A stretch of DNA of 64,000 bases. Source: Paraburkholderia piptadeniae (lineage in GTDB: Bacteria > Pseudomonadota > Gammaproteobacteria > Burkholderiales > Burkholderiaceae). How positions within the stretch are numbered: the stretch's first letter is position 1; each line of letters begins with the position of its first letter. The translations under genes were made by a program, and so were the position numbers. A model generated the notes under the pieces. It was not told the DNA's origin. It searched no databases and worked only from the letters and a program-made list of their open reading frames with translations. The DNA lies in assembly GCF_900007165.1 (NCBI RefSeq), contig NZ_CYGY02000096.1:62001-126000 (forward strand). Reading direction: 5' to 3'. Of the stretch, positions 34,652 through 43,337 are shown one piece after another.

Positions 34652-35428
34652 ATGAATATCCTGACCAAGATCCTCGCAGTGGTTCTCTGTTCGACGTTTG
34701 GCGTGCAGATGGCGAACGCAGAGCAGGTAGTTCGGATCGGCACCGTGCTGGACCAGGCGCCGTTTGAGTATCGCGACAGCGCCGGCAAGGTTGCTGGCAT
34801 TGAGGTTGCCCTCGGTAATGCCATGTGCGAAATCATGAAGGTCAAGTGCCAATGGGTCACGATGGACTTCGACGCTCTGATTCCGGCACTGAAGGCGAAA
34901 AAGATCGATGCAGCTTTCGCGCAAATGACAATCACCAAGGAAAGGCAGAAAACGCTGGATTTTTCGAATCCGGTGACTTCAGCACAGGTACAGTACGTCG
35001 CGAAGACCGGTTCGGGGATTACTGAAGATCCCAAGACACTGAAGGGCAAAACGGTTGGTGTGCAGAGCGGCTCTATTCAGGAGGCATATATGCGCGCCCG
35101 GTTATCGGAGGTTAACACAAAGGTGTACCAGACCGTTAACGAGGCCTACCTCGACCTTCAGGCAAATCGGATCGACGCTGTGCTAGATGATAAATCTGCT
35201 GAATACGACTGGATACAGAAACAGGGGAAGCAGGCGGGATACGACTATGCCGGAAAGCCTATTACTGACGCGGAGATCTTCGGCCCCGGCACCGGTATCG
35301 CCGTTCGCAAGGGCGACACACAATTGCTTTCGATGATCAACGGCGCCCTCAGCAAGATTATGGCAGACGGGACGTTTGCAAAGGAAACCGGGAAGGTCTT
35401 TCCGTTCTCAATTGCCCCGACGCAGTAA
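34652..35428 (+). CDS. Polar amino acid-type periplasmic binding protein
   Basis: A 258-residue binding protein of the lysine-arginine-ornithine/histidine class. The ATG at 34652 follows the ATPase stop by one base. The signal peptide is MNILTKILAVVLCSTFGVQM with cleavage after ANA. EQVVRIGTVLDQAPFEYRDS, KKIDAAFAQMTITKERQKTL and KGKTVGVQSGSIQEAYMRAR are typical of the family, and the domain closes with FGPGTGIAVRKGDTQL. Two cysteines near the start (CEIMKVKC) may form a disulphide. It captures the substrate for the two permeases that follow. Confidence 0.93.
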   Translation: MNILTKILAVVLCSTFGVQMANAEQVVRIGTVLDQAPFEYRDSAGKVAGIEVALGNAMCEIMKVKCQWVTMDFDALIPALKAKKIDAAFAQMTITKERQKTLDFSNPVTSAQVQYVAKTGSGITEDPKTLKGKTVGVQSGSIQEAYMRARLSEVNTKVYQTVNEAYLDLQANRIDAVLDDKSAEYDWIQKQGKQAGYDYAGKPITDAEIFGPGTGIAVRKGDTQLLSMINGALSKIMADGTFAKETGKVFPFSIAPTQ

Positions 35429-35464
35429 CGTCTGCCACGCCTTTTATAGATAACCGAGGAGCCC

Positions 35465-36136
35465 ATGAACCCGCTTCTTCTGTACGGTGCACAGCTCGCC
35501 CAGGGCGCGCTGGTGACTTTAAAACTCGCAGTTTGTGTTCTTGTTCTGGGCCTGTCTTCTGGACTTGTTCTGGCCTGGCTTAAAGGTTCGCGGCACAGAT
35601 TTGTGAGAGTCCCTGTCGACATTGCGACGAGCATTATCCGAGGTATTCCAGAATTTCTTATCATTTTGGTGATCTACTTCGGCCTCTCGATGCTCGCTGA
35701 TAACTTCGGCGGAGCGCTGGAGATAACGCCGTTCATGGGCGGTGTGATAGCACTTGCTATCGTGGTCGCCGTATTCTCGTCGGAAATCTACCGGGGCGCG
35801 TTCGCCGCTGTCCCGAAAGGACAACTCGAAGCAGCTGATGCCTACGGCGTATCGAAAATCGCGACGTTCATGCTGATCCGTTTGCCGCAGGCATGGCGAA
35901 TCTGCCTGCCGAGTATCAACAACATGTGGCAGTCGGTGATCAAGGACACTTCGCTCGTGTCTGTGATTGGACTGGAGGACATGCTGAAGAAGGCGGACAT
36001 CGCTGCGCAGTATACGCGGCAGCCGATGCTCTTCTATTGCGCAGCGGCGGTCATTTATTTTCTTATGTTGACGCTTTCGGTTCCTCTCTTCCGACATCTG
36101 GAAATGCGTGCGTCACGTGGTTACACGAGAGGTTAA
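35465..36136 (+). CDS. Polar amino acid ABC transporter permease, HisQ-like
   Basis: A 223-residue inner-membrane permease with about five membrane segments. It opens MNPLLLYGAQLAQGALVTLK. RGIPEFLIILVIYFGLSM is the HisM/HisQ-type loop, and the EAA motif that docks the ATPase reads LEAADAYGVSKIATFMLIRL. AGGAGCCC lies before the ATG at 35465. It pairs with the next permease, six bases away. Confidence 0.92.
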   Translation: MNPLLLYGAQLAQGALVTLKLAVCVLVLGLSSGLVLAWLKGSRHRFVRVPVDIATSIIRGIPEFLIILVIYFGLSMLADNFGGALEITPFMGGVIALAIVVAVFSSEIYRGAFAAVPKGQLEAADAYGVSKIATFMLIRLPQAWRICLPSINNMWQSVIKDTSLVSVIGLEDMLKKADIAAQYTRQPMLFYCAAAVIYFLMLTLSVPLFRHLEMRASRGYTRG

Positions 36137-36142
36137 TTCGAT

Positions 36143-36853
36143 ATGGACATATTTCAGGGTTATCTCGACCTCGTTAGCGATTACGGGACGAGGCTCGCGT
36201 TCGCAACGCTAGTGTCGATCGAATTGCTGGCCATCTCGGCTGTGTTCGGATTTCTGATCGCGATTCCGGTTGGCGTTGGGCGTACCTCTAGATACAAGCC
36301 ATTCTACTGGGCAAGTTCGACGTATTCGTCGGTGTTCAGAGGCACGCCGCTCCTAGTGCAGCTATTTGTGATCTATTACGGAATCGCGCAGTTCGAGAGC
36401 CTACGCTCGTCGTTTGCATGGCCATTTTTTAGCAACGCGTTCTGTTGCGCAGCGCTTGCCTTGACCCTTAACCTCGGAGCCTACATGGCGGAGCACATCA
36501 GGGCGGGAATCATTTCCATACCTGAGGGCGAGACGGAGGCGGCGCTGGCGTTCGGGTTCGGGAAGTTGCGTATGTTGGCCGGCATCATCGTTCCGCGCGC
36601 ACTCAGGGTGGCTACACCCGCGCTAACCAACGAAGTCATCGTCCAGCTTAAGGCCACGGCGCTTGCCAGCACAATAACCGTATTGGATCTAACGGGGCTG
36701 GCGAGACGACTTTCAGCACAGTCGTACACCTTGGATCCCTTCATTTTCGCCGCCGTGATCTATGCCAGTTTGACCCTTGTTATCGCGACAGTCTCGCGCA
36801 TGCTCGAGAGTCGTGGAAATCGATACCTCGCGCTATCGCCGAAGCGCGCGTAG
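36143..36853 (+). CDS. Polar amino acid ABC transporter permease, HisM-like
   Basis: A 236-residue partner permease starting MDIFQGYLDLVSDYGTRLAF. The RGTPLLVQLFVIYYGIAQFE segment is the HisM signature, and the EAA motif reads TEAALAFGFGKLRMLAGIIV followed by PRALRVATPALTNE. It is the last gene of the operon, with a GC-rich hairpin shortly after the stop. Confidence 0.92.
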   Translation: MDIFQGYLDLVSDYGTRLAFATLVSIELLAISAVFGFLIAIPVGVGRTSRYKPFYWASSTYSSVFRGTPLLVQLFVIYYGIAQFESLRSSFAWPFFSNAFCCAALALTLNLGAYMAEHIRAGIISIPEGETEAALAFGFGKLRMLAGIIVPRALRVATPALTNEVIVQLKATALASTITVLDLTGLARRLSAQSYTLDPFIFAAVIYASLTLVIATVSRMLESRGNRYLALSPKRA

Positions 36854-36889
36854 CTGATCCAGAATATCCCGACGCCGCGTCGGGTGTCC

Positions 36890-36922
36890 GCAGCCCCGCA
36901 CGCAGGTAGCGTCCGGGGCTGC
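36890..36922 (+). terminator. Hairpin after the ABC operon
   Basis: GCAGCCCCG pairs with CGGGGCTGC over a 15-base loop, 37 bases after the last permease stop; a smaller CCCGACGC/GTCGGG hairpin precedes it. The T-run is weak, so termination is likely but not certain. Confidence 0.6.
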
Positions 36923-37146
36923 AGTTGCTTCTGGCTGCTTCATCTGGACAAACAATAAATAGGGGCTGACCATTCGGTAACGCCGAAGGCATAACTGATG
37001 GCATCTTGATGCAAAAGCAGTCCGTTCTGGTCAAAAGCAAATTTTTTGTTTGGTCAAGAATGCATCACAGTTGACGCGATTCGTTACTGCCTTCCTGTTG
37101 ACAGGGATTGCGTCGGCTCACTGCAAATCGGACCCTTACGACGGCC

Positions 37147-37689
37147 ATGAAGACTGTACCGCTGCTCAATATCGAACCCTTAACACCCGACGCGTTTGCT
37201 CGTTATGGTTGGGTGCTGGGAAATCCCGTGGCGTACGGTAGTGACCAGCCGTTTTACAACAGCGATACGTTCTCGATATGGCGGGAGCATTTGTTCGATG
37301 CAGGTGCGCCCAACGAAACAGAGATCCTTTGGAGCCGTTTTAAGGATGGCGATCTGACGGTCCGAAGCCTTGAAACGCGCTGGTTAACACAGGAGGCGGT
37401 GGTTCCTCTCACTGGACCCTTGATCCAGATCGTTGCGGTAAGCGACGAGTCGGGTGAACCCGACATCGATTCCGTCAGGGCATTTATCGTCCCCGTCGGC
37501 ATGGGGACTTGCGTGCGACCGCAGTCGTGGTACGCGATCCGTATTCTCGGTGATGAGGTCGAAGCCTTCGTGCTTTCGCGACGCTCGGCCACAAACGATT
37601 TGATCGCGCATCGCCGCGCGGGTCGCCCGACGGCACAGAGCAAGCTGAGATCAATTGCTGCTCGGGAATTGGTCAGATATTTGAAGTGA
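37147..37689 (+). CDS. Ureidoglycolate lyase (AllA)-like cupin, copy 3
   Basis: A 180-residue homologue of the copies at 1985 and 20419, beginning MKTVPLLNIEPLTPDAFARY. It keeps ETRWLTQEAVVPLTGPLIQI and VGMGTCVRPQSWYAIRILGD; the tryptophan-histidine pair of copy 1 (CWHATR) is SWYAIR here, so one histidine is absent. ATG 37147 is chosen by alignment with the other copies. It stands alone between the ABC operon and a branched-chain-type binding-protein gene, the same partner type as beside copy 1. Its substrate is unknown. Confidence 0.72.
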   Translation: MKTVPLLNIEPLTPDAFARYGWVLGNPVAYGSDQPFYNSDTFSIWREHLFDAGAPNETEILWSRFKDGDLTVRSLETRWLTQEAVVPLTGPLIQIVAVSDESGEPDIDSVRAFIVPVGMGTCVRPQSWYAIRILGDEVEAFVLSRRSATNDLIAHRRAGRPTAQSKLRSIAARELVRYLK

Positions 37690-37766
37690 CTTACTTGCGG
37701 AGACACAGGTAAGTGGATGTGACGTTAGTAAATTTACTCTTAATAACACCCTTTTAAGGTGATGGC

Positions 37767-38921
37767 ATGCGAAACGTAAGTTCAATCCGATACTTCATGG
37801 CCCTCTCTGCGGTTTCTGTGGCAACTGCGGCTCTCTATTCGATGCCGGCCGTAGCTGATCAAACCGTGATAATCGGTCATGTCGCACCTCTGACAGGTCA
37901 GGTTGCTCAGCTCGGCAAGGATAACGAAAACGGCGCTCGGCTCGCGGTGGAAGAAATCAACGCAAAGGGTCTGGTAATCGGCGGTCAGAAAGTGACCTTG
38001 CAGCTGGACGGGGAGGATGACGCAAGCGACCCCAAGACGGCGACTCAGATTGCTCAAAAACTGGTAGACGAGAAAGTAGTGGCAGTCGTCGGCCACATGA
38101 CGTCAGGCACGTCCATTCCGGCATCCCGCATCTATAGCGACGCAGGCATCGTGCAGGTCTCGCCGTCTGCTACCAATCCTACCTTTACGCAGCAGGGCTT
38201 TAAAACAACGTTTCGACTTGTAGCGACCGATGCGCAGCAAGGCCCGGCGCTGGCGAAATACGCGAGCGCACAGATGAAGGTAAAGACTGTTGCGATCGTC
38301 GACGATTCGACGGCGTACGGCCAAGGTCTGGCGAGTGAGTTCGAAAAGGCGGCGAAAAGCCTTGGCATCCAGGTTGTGTCGCGTGATGCCACGAACGACA
38401 AGGCCGTGGACTTTCGCGCGATTCTGACGAAGATCAAATCTGAAAAGCCTGACGCAGTCATGTATGGCGGCCAGGATGCTACAGGTGGGCCGTTCGCCAA
38501 ACAGGCGGCACAGCTTGGTTTGCAGGCAAAAATTCTTTCGGGTGACGGAGTCTGTTCTGACCGACTGGCGTCGCTCGCAGGTCCAGCAGCCAATAACGTC
38601 GTATGTTCACAGCCTGGCATGTCGCCGGAAAAGATGCCGGAAGGAACTGCGTTCAAGGCGAAGTATCAGAAGCGTTTCGGGCAGCCGATGGAGATCTATG
38701 CTCCTTTCACCTACGACGCCGTGTACATCCTTGTCGATGCCATGCGCCGTGCCAATTCGACCGATCCGGCGAAAATTCTTGCTGCAATGCCGGCGACCGA
38801 TTACAAGGGGGTCACGGGCGAGACGAAGTTTGACCCCAAGGGAGATATCCGGAACGGTGCAATCTCCATCTTCACGTATCGAGGCGAGAAGAAGACATTC
38901 GTCGACCAGGTTCAGATGTAA
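37767..38921 (+). CDS. Periplasmic branched-chain amino acid-type ABC substrate-binding protein, copy 2
   Basis: A 384-residue LivK-like binding protein, very similar to the one at 2714-3853. AAGGTGATGGC precedes the ATG. The signal sequence is long (about 30 residues) and ends near YSMPAVA-DQT. The mature part carries VIIGHVAPLTGQVAQLGKDN, VVAVVGHMTSGTSIPASRIY and DSTAYGQGLASEFEKAAKSL. As with copy 1, no LivHMGF permease is encoded, so it may share a permease elsewhere or act in chemosensing. It precedes an ArgE-like deacetylase, which might process what it brings in. Confidence 0.92.
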   Translation: MRNVSSIRYFMALSAVSVATAALYSMPAVADQTVIIGHVAPLTGQVAQLGKDNENGARLAVEEINAKGLVIGGQKVTLQLDGEDDASDPKTATQIAQKLVDEKVVAVVGHMTSGTSIPASRIYSDAGIVQVSPSATNPTFTQQGFKTTFRLVATDAQQGPALAKYASAQMKVKTVAIVDDSTAYGQGLASEFEKAAKSLGIQVVSRDATNDKAVDFRAILTKIKSEKPDAVMYGGQDATGGPFAKQAAQLGLQAKILSGDGVCSDRLASLAGPAANNVVCSQPGMSPEKMPEGTAFKAKYQKRFGQPMEIYAPFTYDAVYILVDAMRRANSTDPAKILAAMPATDYKGVTGETKFDPKGDIRNGAISIFTYRGEKKTFVDQVQM

Positions 38922-38929
38922 GAGAGGCG

Positions 38930-38969
38930 CACCGGCCGTAGCGCCGGTGGTGCTCACTTCTTCGAGCAC
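38930..38969 (+). terminator. Double hairpin after the binding-protein gene
   Basis: CACCGGC/GCCGGTG followed immediately by GTGCTC/GAGCAC, starting 9 bases after the stop. No T-run follows, so it may act as an mRNA 3' end stabiliser rather than a terminator. Confidence 0.45.
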
Positions 38970-39091
38970 TGCGTTTCAGCTATTCCTGCACACCGACACT
39001 TTCATGAACGAGCCCTGAGGGTTGAAGGGCAGGGCTTCGGCTTGCCAAACGAGTTGTGCAGGTAACACACTTTTAACGAAAGAGATTAGCA

Positions 39092-40303
39092 ATGTCAGAT
39101 TCCTTTTCCTCTACCGGTCAAAACATTGGGACAGGCGCACTGCCGATCTCGCTCGATTGGGTCAAGCGACTCGTGTCGATCGATACCGTCAGTCGGAATT
39201 CGAATCTCGGGTTGATTGAGGAGGTTCGCGATTACCTGACCAAACTCGGGATCGTCTGCACACTCACGTATCACAAGTCCCAGAACTGGGCGAACCTTTT
39301 CGCTACCATCCCCGCCGCAGACGGCCGCGCTCACGGCGGCGTGGTGCTCTCGGGACATACCGACGTGGTCCCTGTCGATGGTCAAAACTGGTCAACCGAT
39401 CCCTTTGTACCGGAGATCCGGGACGGTAAGTTGTACGGCCGCGGCACCTGCGACATGAAAGGGTTTATCGGCGCGGCACTGGCGCTTACCCCGGACATGC
39501 TTGCGACCAGGCTGAACAAGCCGATCCATTTTGCATTCTCCTTCGACGAGGAAGTGACATGTGCGGGCGCCCCGATCATGATTCAGGAGATGATGGAGCG
39601 AGGCATCAATCCTGACGGATGTATCGTTGGCGAGCCGACCAGTATGCGTCCCATCGTCGCCCATAAAGGCATCAACGCTTATCGCTGCTGTGTGCGCGGT
39701 CACGCCGCGCACTCGTCGCTCACGCCGCGCGGTTTGAACGCGATTGAGTACGCAGCGCGTCTCATCTGTCACATCCGGGATACGGCGGACAGCTTTAAAA
39801 AGAACGGTCCGTTCGACGAACTGTACGACGTACCGTTCACGACGGCTCAAACTAGCACGATTTCCGGCGGGATCGCGATGAACATCGTGCCGGCTGAGTG
39901 CAACTTCGAATTCGAGTTTCGAAATCTTCCGACGATGGATCCGAAGCCGATTTTCGCCGAAATTGAGAACTATGCCCACTCGGTGCTGCTACCGAAGATG
40001 CGCGCAGAACATCCGAACGCGTCGATTGCTTTCGAACTCATCTCGGATGCGCCCGGTCTGGACGAGGCAGAAGAGGCCGCGGTGACACAACTGGTGCAGG
40101 CGCTGACGGGCGACAGGGAAAAAAGGAAGGTGGCTTACGGTACGGAGGCCGGCCAGTTCCAGCAGGCAGGTGTTCCGAGCATCATTTGCGGTCCAGGCGA
40201 CATCGACCAGGCTCACAGGGCGGACGAATATCTCTCGCTCGACCAGTTGGGGCGCTGCGAGGATTTCATGAGGAAGTTCATGCACAGCATGTCTGTCGCC
40301 TAA
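39092..40303 (+). CDS. M20-family deacetylase, acetylornithine deacetylase (ArgE)-like, copy 1
   Basis: A 403-residue metallo-deacetylase that would remove an N-acyl group from an amino acid. It has the M20 metal ligands in VLSGHTDVVPVDGQNW, YGRGTCDMKGFIG, FSFDEEVTCAGAPIM, CIVGEPTSMRPIVAHKG and GPGDIDQAHRADEYL. Length and motif order match ArgE. True ArgE in arginine synthesis would be unlikely in a catabolic island between a binding protein and a permease. A paralogue is at 44719-45942. Each copy is near an ectoine-hydrolase-like gene, so hydrolysis of an N-acetyl-diamino acid is a reasonable inference. Confidence 0.9.
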   Translation: MSDSFSSTGQNIGTGALPISLDWVKRLVSIDTVSRNSNLGLIEEVRDYLTKLGIVCTLTYHKSQNWANLFATIPAADGRAHGGVVLSGHTDVVPVDGQNWSTDPFVPEIRDGKLYGRGTCDMKGFIGAALALTPDMLATRLNKPIHFAFSFDEEVTCAGAPIMIQEMMERGINPDGCIVGEPTSMRPIVAHKGINAYRCCVRGHAAHSSLTPRGLNAIEYAARLICHIRDTADSFKKNGPFDELYDVPFTTAQTSTISGGIAMNIVPAECNFEFEFRNLPTMDPKPIFAEIENYAHSVLLPKMRAEHPNASIAFELISDAPGLDEAEEAAVTQLVQALTGDREKRKVAYGTEAGQFQQAGVPSIICGPGDIDQAHRADEYLSLDQLGRCEDFMRKFMHSMSVA

Positions 40304-40391
40304 TAGCGAGATCATAGGGAAGAGGGCTGGAAAATAGCAAAATCAAAGACCCAGCCCGAGACATTGGGGATTGATACATAAAGGAGGGGGC

Positions 40392-41840
40392 ATGAGGAAT
40401 GAGGCAAATGCGGTAGCCTCGTCAAGCAGTTCGTTTGTGAGCGGTGTCGGACATAAACCCGGCCTGCATCGAGGGCTTTCCAATCGGCATATTCAGCTCA
40501 TCGCAATTGGTGGTGCGATCGGAACCGGGCTGTTCATGGGCGCAGGAAAGATGATCTATGTTTCAGGCTCATCTATTCTGCTTACCTACATGATTATTGG
40601 GTTCTTTCTTTTCTTCGTGATGAGAGCGCTGGGTGAACTGCTCCTGTCTAATTTGGAATTCAGAAGTTTTGCAGACTTTGCGTCGTATTATCTGGGCGAT
40701 TGGGCGGGATTCTTCGTGGGCTGGTCCTATTGGATGACGCTTGTTATCGCCGGGATCGCGGACTTTATCGTTGTGGGCGGATACTTTAAATTCTGGTTCC
40801 CGGAATTATCTGGCTGGATTCCGGGGATGGCCACGCTCGCGGGGCTTTTCTTCGTCAACGTCCTTGCGGTAAAGCTGTTCGGGGAATTGGAGTTCTGGTT
40901 CGCCTTGGTAAAAATTGTTGCCATCGTGGCACTTATAGTGACCGGGATTGTGATGGTCACTACGGGATTTGCTTCACCTAACGGCATCACGGCATCCTTG
41001 ACTCACGTTGTTGCGCCGGGAACGATGTTCCCGCATGGTGTGATGGGGTTCTTCGCCGGGTTTCAGATCGCGATTTTCTCGTTCGCCGGGATCGAGCTTC
41101 TCGGAACGACGGCTGCGGAGGCTGAGAATCCGCACAAGACGCTTCCCAAAGCCGTCAACGCCGTGCCTGTGCGAGTGCTACTGTTCTACGTACTTTCGTT
41201 GACCTGCATTATTGCAGTGTCGTCGTGGGCGAAAGTCGCACCGAATCGAAGCCCGTTTGTGGAGTTGTTTTTACTAGCCGGTCTGCCGACTGCCGCGGGC
41301 GTGATCAACTTCGTGGTAACCACGTCTGCCATGTCATCAGCAAACTGCGACGTCTTTTCAACGAGTAGAATGCTTTTCGGTCTTGCTGAGGAGAATGATG
41401 CACCCCGCGCATTCCGTCGGCTTTCGAAAACATCGGTCCCAGTAACAGCGTTGATTTTCTCGTCACTTTGTATGCTGGTTGGAACAGCGCTCCTGCTCGC
41501 AATCCCGGACTTGATGACCGTCTTCACGATCATTTCGACTATCGCAGCGATTTTGTTCATATTTACGTGGTGCATGATTCTGATCTCGTATCTTGCGTAT
41601 CGACGTAAGCGGCCAGACTTGCATTTGAAATCGACCTTCAAGATGCCGGCAGGCATTCTGATGTCATGGTGCTGTCTCATATTCTTCGCATTCGTTCTGG
41701 CTCTGCTTGCGCTTGAACCGGATACACGCGATGCCATGGCGTTCATGCCAGTTTGGTTCGCGTTCCTGTCGGTGATGTACGTGTCTCGCTTGATAAAGAA
41801 ACGGCAAAGGGAGGGATTGCGCACGTCGATACAATCGTGA
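40392..41840 (+). CDS. cycA: CycA-like amino acid permease, copy 2
   Basis: A 482-residue inner-membrane permease, paralogue of 14423-15814. The ATG at 40392 has AAAGGAGGGGG right before it. After a 30-residue serine-rich leader it reads LSNRHIQLIAIGGAIGTGLF, MRALGELLLSNLEFRSFADF, ELEFWFALVKIVAIVALIV and GIELLGTTAAEAENPHKTLP, as in CycA. It lies between an ArgE-like deacetylase and an ectoine hydrolase-like gene, so the imported compound may be an N-acylated or cyclic amino acid rather than a plain D-amino acid. Substrate is inferred. Confidence 0.87.
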   Translation: MRNEANAVASSSSSFVSGVGHKPGLHRGLSNRHIQLIAIGGAIGTGLFMGAGKMIYVSGSSILLTYMIIGFFLFFVMRALGELLLSNLEFRSFADFASYYLGDWAGFFVGWSYWMTLVIAGIADFIVVGGYFKFWFPELSGWIPGMATLAGLFFVNVLAVKLFGELEFWFALVKIVAIVALIVTGIVMVTTGFASPNGITASLTHVVAPGTMFPHGVMGFFAGFQIAIFSFAGIELLGTTAAEAENPHKTLPKAVNAVPVRVLLFYVLSLTCIIAVSSWAKVAPNRSPFVELFLLAGLPTAAGVINFVVTTSAMSSANCDVFSTSRMLFGLAEENDAPRAFRRLSKTSVPVTALIFSSLCMLVGTALLLAIPDLMTVFTIISTIAAILFIFTWCMILISYLAYRRKRPDLHLKSTFKMPAGILMSWCCLIFFAFVLALLALEPDTRDAMAFMPVWFAFLSVMYVSRLIKKRQREGLRTSIQS

Positions 41841-41951
41841 GAGCCTGACTTGGTACTTGACGTACGCGCTCACCGCGTTCCTGGCAGCCGGAATGCCTTC
41901 TTTGTAAATTGGCACGTCGCGACTGCTTTGTCTTAACTTGGAGTAGGGCTG

Positions 41952-43160
41952 ATGAGTGATACCTCAGGGTCCGGCCATTTCCCGAAGCTGCGAAAGTATT
42001 TCAGCCGAGGGGAGTTTCTGGATCGATTGAAGAAAGTGCGCGACGCGATGGTCGCAAAAGACATCGAGTTACTCATCGTATCCGACCCGTCCAATATGGC
42101 ATGGGTATCTGGCTACGATGGATACTCGTTTTACAACCATCAATGTGTGGTTGTTTCCCTTGATTGCGAACCTGTATGGTATGGCAGGGGCCTTGACCTT
42201 AATGGTGCCAAGGCGACGGTCTTCATGGATGATGAATCTTTGGTGGGGTATCCCGAAGAGTACGTTCAGAGAGACTTGCATCCGATGGAGCACTTTTCCA
42301 GCGAAGTGATTAAGCGTCGCGGCTGGGAAGGTCTGACGGTCGGTGTGGAAATGGACAGTTTCTATTTCTCGGCGGCTACCCTTAGGACGCTGGAAAAGTT
42401 TCTGCCGAAGAACACCTGGGTGGATGCAACTGGTCTCGTCAACTGGCAGCGAGCCGTCAAGTCGGAAACCGAGCTCGAGTACATGCGCATCGGAGGCCGG
42501 ATCCTCGAGAAGATGTACGATCGGGTTGTGGAGGTGATCCAGCCAGGTCTGAAGAAGAACGAACTGGTTGCCGAGATTTACGCAACCGCCATCAGGGGTA
42601 TAGAAGGCTTCGGCGGCGACTATCCTTCTATTGTCCCGATCGTTCCAACAGGTGTGGAGGCGGCTACACCGCATTTAACATGGGATGACTCGAGGTTCGA
42701 GCTGGGTGCCGGCACTTTCTTCGAGATCGCGGGCGTCTATCGGCGGTACCACTGTCCTGTCTCAAGAACCGTATATATCGGCCAGCCGCCGCAGAAATAC
42801 CTGGATGCGGAGAAGGCTGTGGTCGAAGGGATTGAGGCAGGACTTGATGTAGCGAAGCCGGGGAATACGTGTGAGGACATCGCTCAAGCATTCTTTTCTG
42901 CGATGAAGCGGCACGGTATCCAGAAAGGTGGCCGGGTAGGGTATCCGATTGGGATGAGCTATCCCCCCGACTGGGGCGAGCGCACGATGAGCTTGCGTGT
43001 GGGGGACCGTACGGTCCTCGAGCCAGGCATGACGTTTCACTTCATGCCTGGGCTATGGTTCGATGACTGGGGATTGGAGATCACAGAGAGTTTTGTGATT
43101 ACTCCCACGGGCTCTGCATGTCTGAGCAACGTGCCTCGAAAGCTGTTTGTTAAAGATTAA
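41952..43160 (+). CDS. doeA: M24-family amidohydrolase, ectoine hydrolase (DoeA/EutD)-like
   Basis: A 402-residue pita-bread-fold hydrolase. DoeA/EutD opens the pyrimidine ring of ectoine to N-acetyl-diaminobutyrate. Long stretches match that group: SNMAWVSGYDGYSFYNHQ, PVWYGRGLDLNGA, VDATGLVNWQRAVKSETELE, AAPHLTWDD-like TPHLTWDD, EIAGVYRRYHCPVSRTVYIG, YPIGMSYPPDWGERTMSLR and FHFMPGLWFDDWGLEITES. This separates it from Xaa-Pro peptidases and creatinases. RBS GGAGTAGGGC precedes the ATG. It is the last gene of a same-strand series with an ArgE-like gene and a permease. DoeB, the usual next enzyme, is missing and the ArgE-like protein could take its place. Confidence 0.85.
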   Translation: MSDTSGSGHFPKLRKYFSRGEFLDRLKKVRDAMVAKDIELLIVSDPSNMAWVSGYDGYSFYNHQCVVVSLDCEPVWYGRGLDLNGAKATVFMDDESLVGYPEEYVQRDLHPMEHFSSEVIKRRGWEGLTVGVEMDSFYFSAATLRTLEKFLPKNTWVDATGLVNWQRAVKSETELEYMRIGGRILEKMYDRVVEVIQPGLKKNELVAEIYATAIRGIEGFGGDYPSIVPIVPTGVEAATPHLTWDDSRFELGAGTFFEIAGVYRRYHCPVSRTVYIGQPPQKYLDAEKAVVEGIEAGLDVAKPGNTCEDIAQAFFSAMKRHGIQKGGRVGYPIGMSYPPDWGERTMSLRVGDRTVLEPGMTFHFMPGLWFDDWGLEITESFVITPTGSACLSNVPRKLFVKD

Positions 43161-43213
43161 TTGACTATCAAGGGGATGAGTCTGTCTCCTATGCCGGACG
43201 AGTTCGGCATGCA

Positions 43214-43239
43214 GATTCCGACCAGATCCGGTCGGAATC
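43214..43239 (+). terminator. Perfect 10-bp hairpin after the ectoine hydrolase-like gene
   Basis: GATTCCGACC and GGTCGGAATC flank a 6-base loop, 54 bases past the stop. No T-run follows, so terminator or operator are both possible. Confidence 0.5.
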
Positions 43240-43337
43240 GGAATAACGGAAATTATGAAATCGGACTCGTGACAGGGCTTAATGACTCACACCGTTCGAT
43301 CAGTCGACCCAACGGAATGCTGCGCTCGTCGAGGAAA

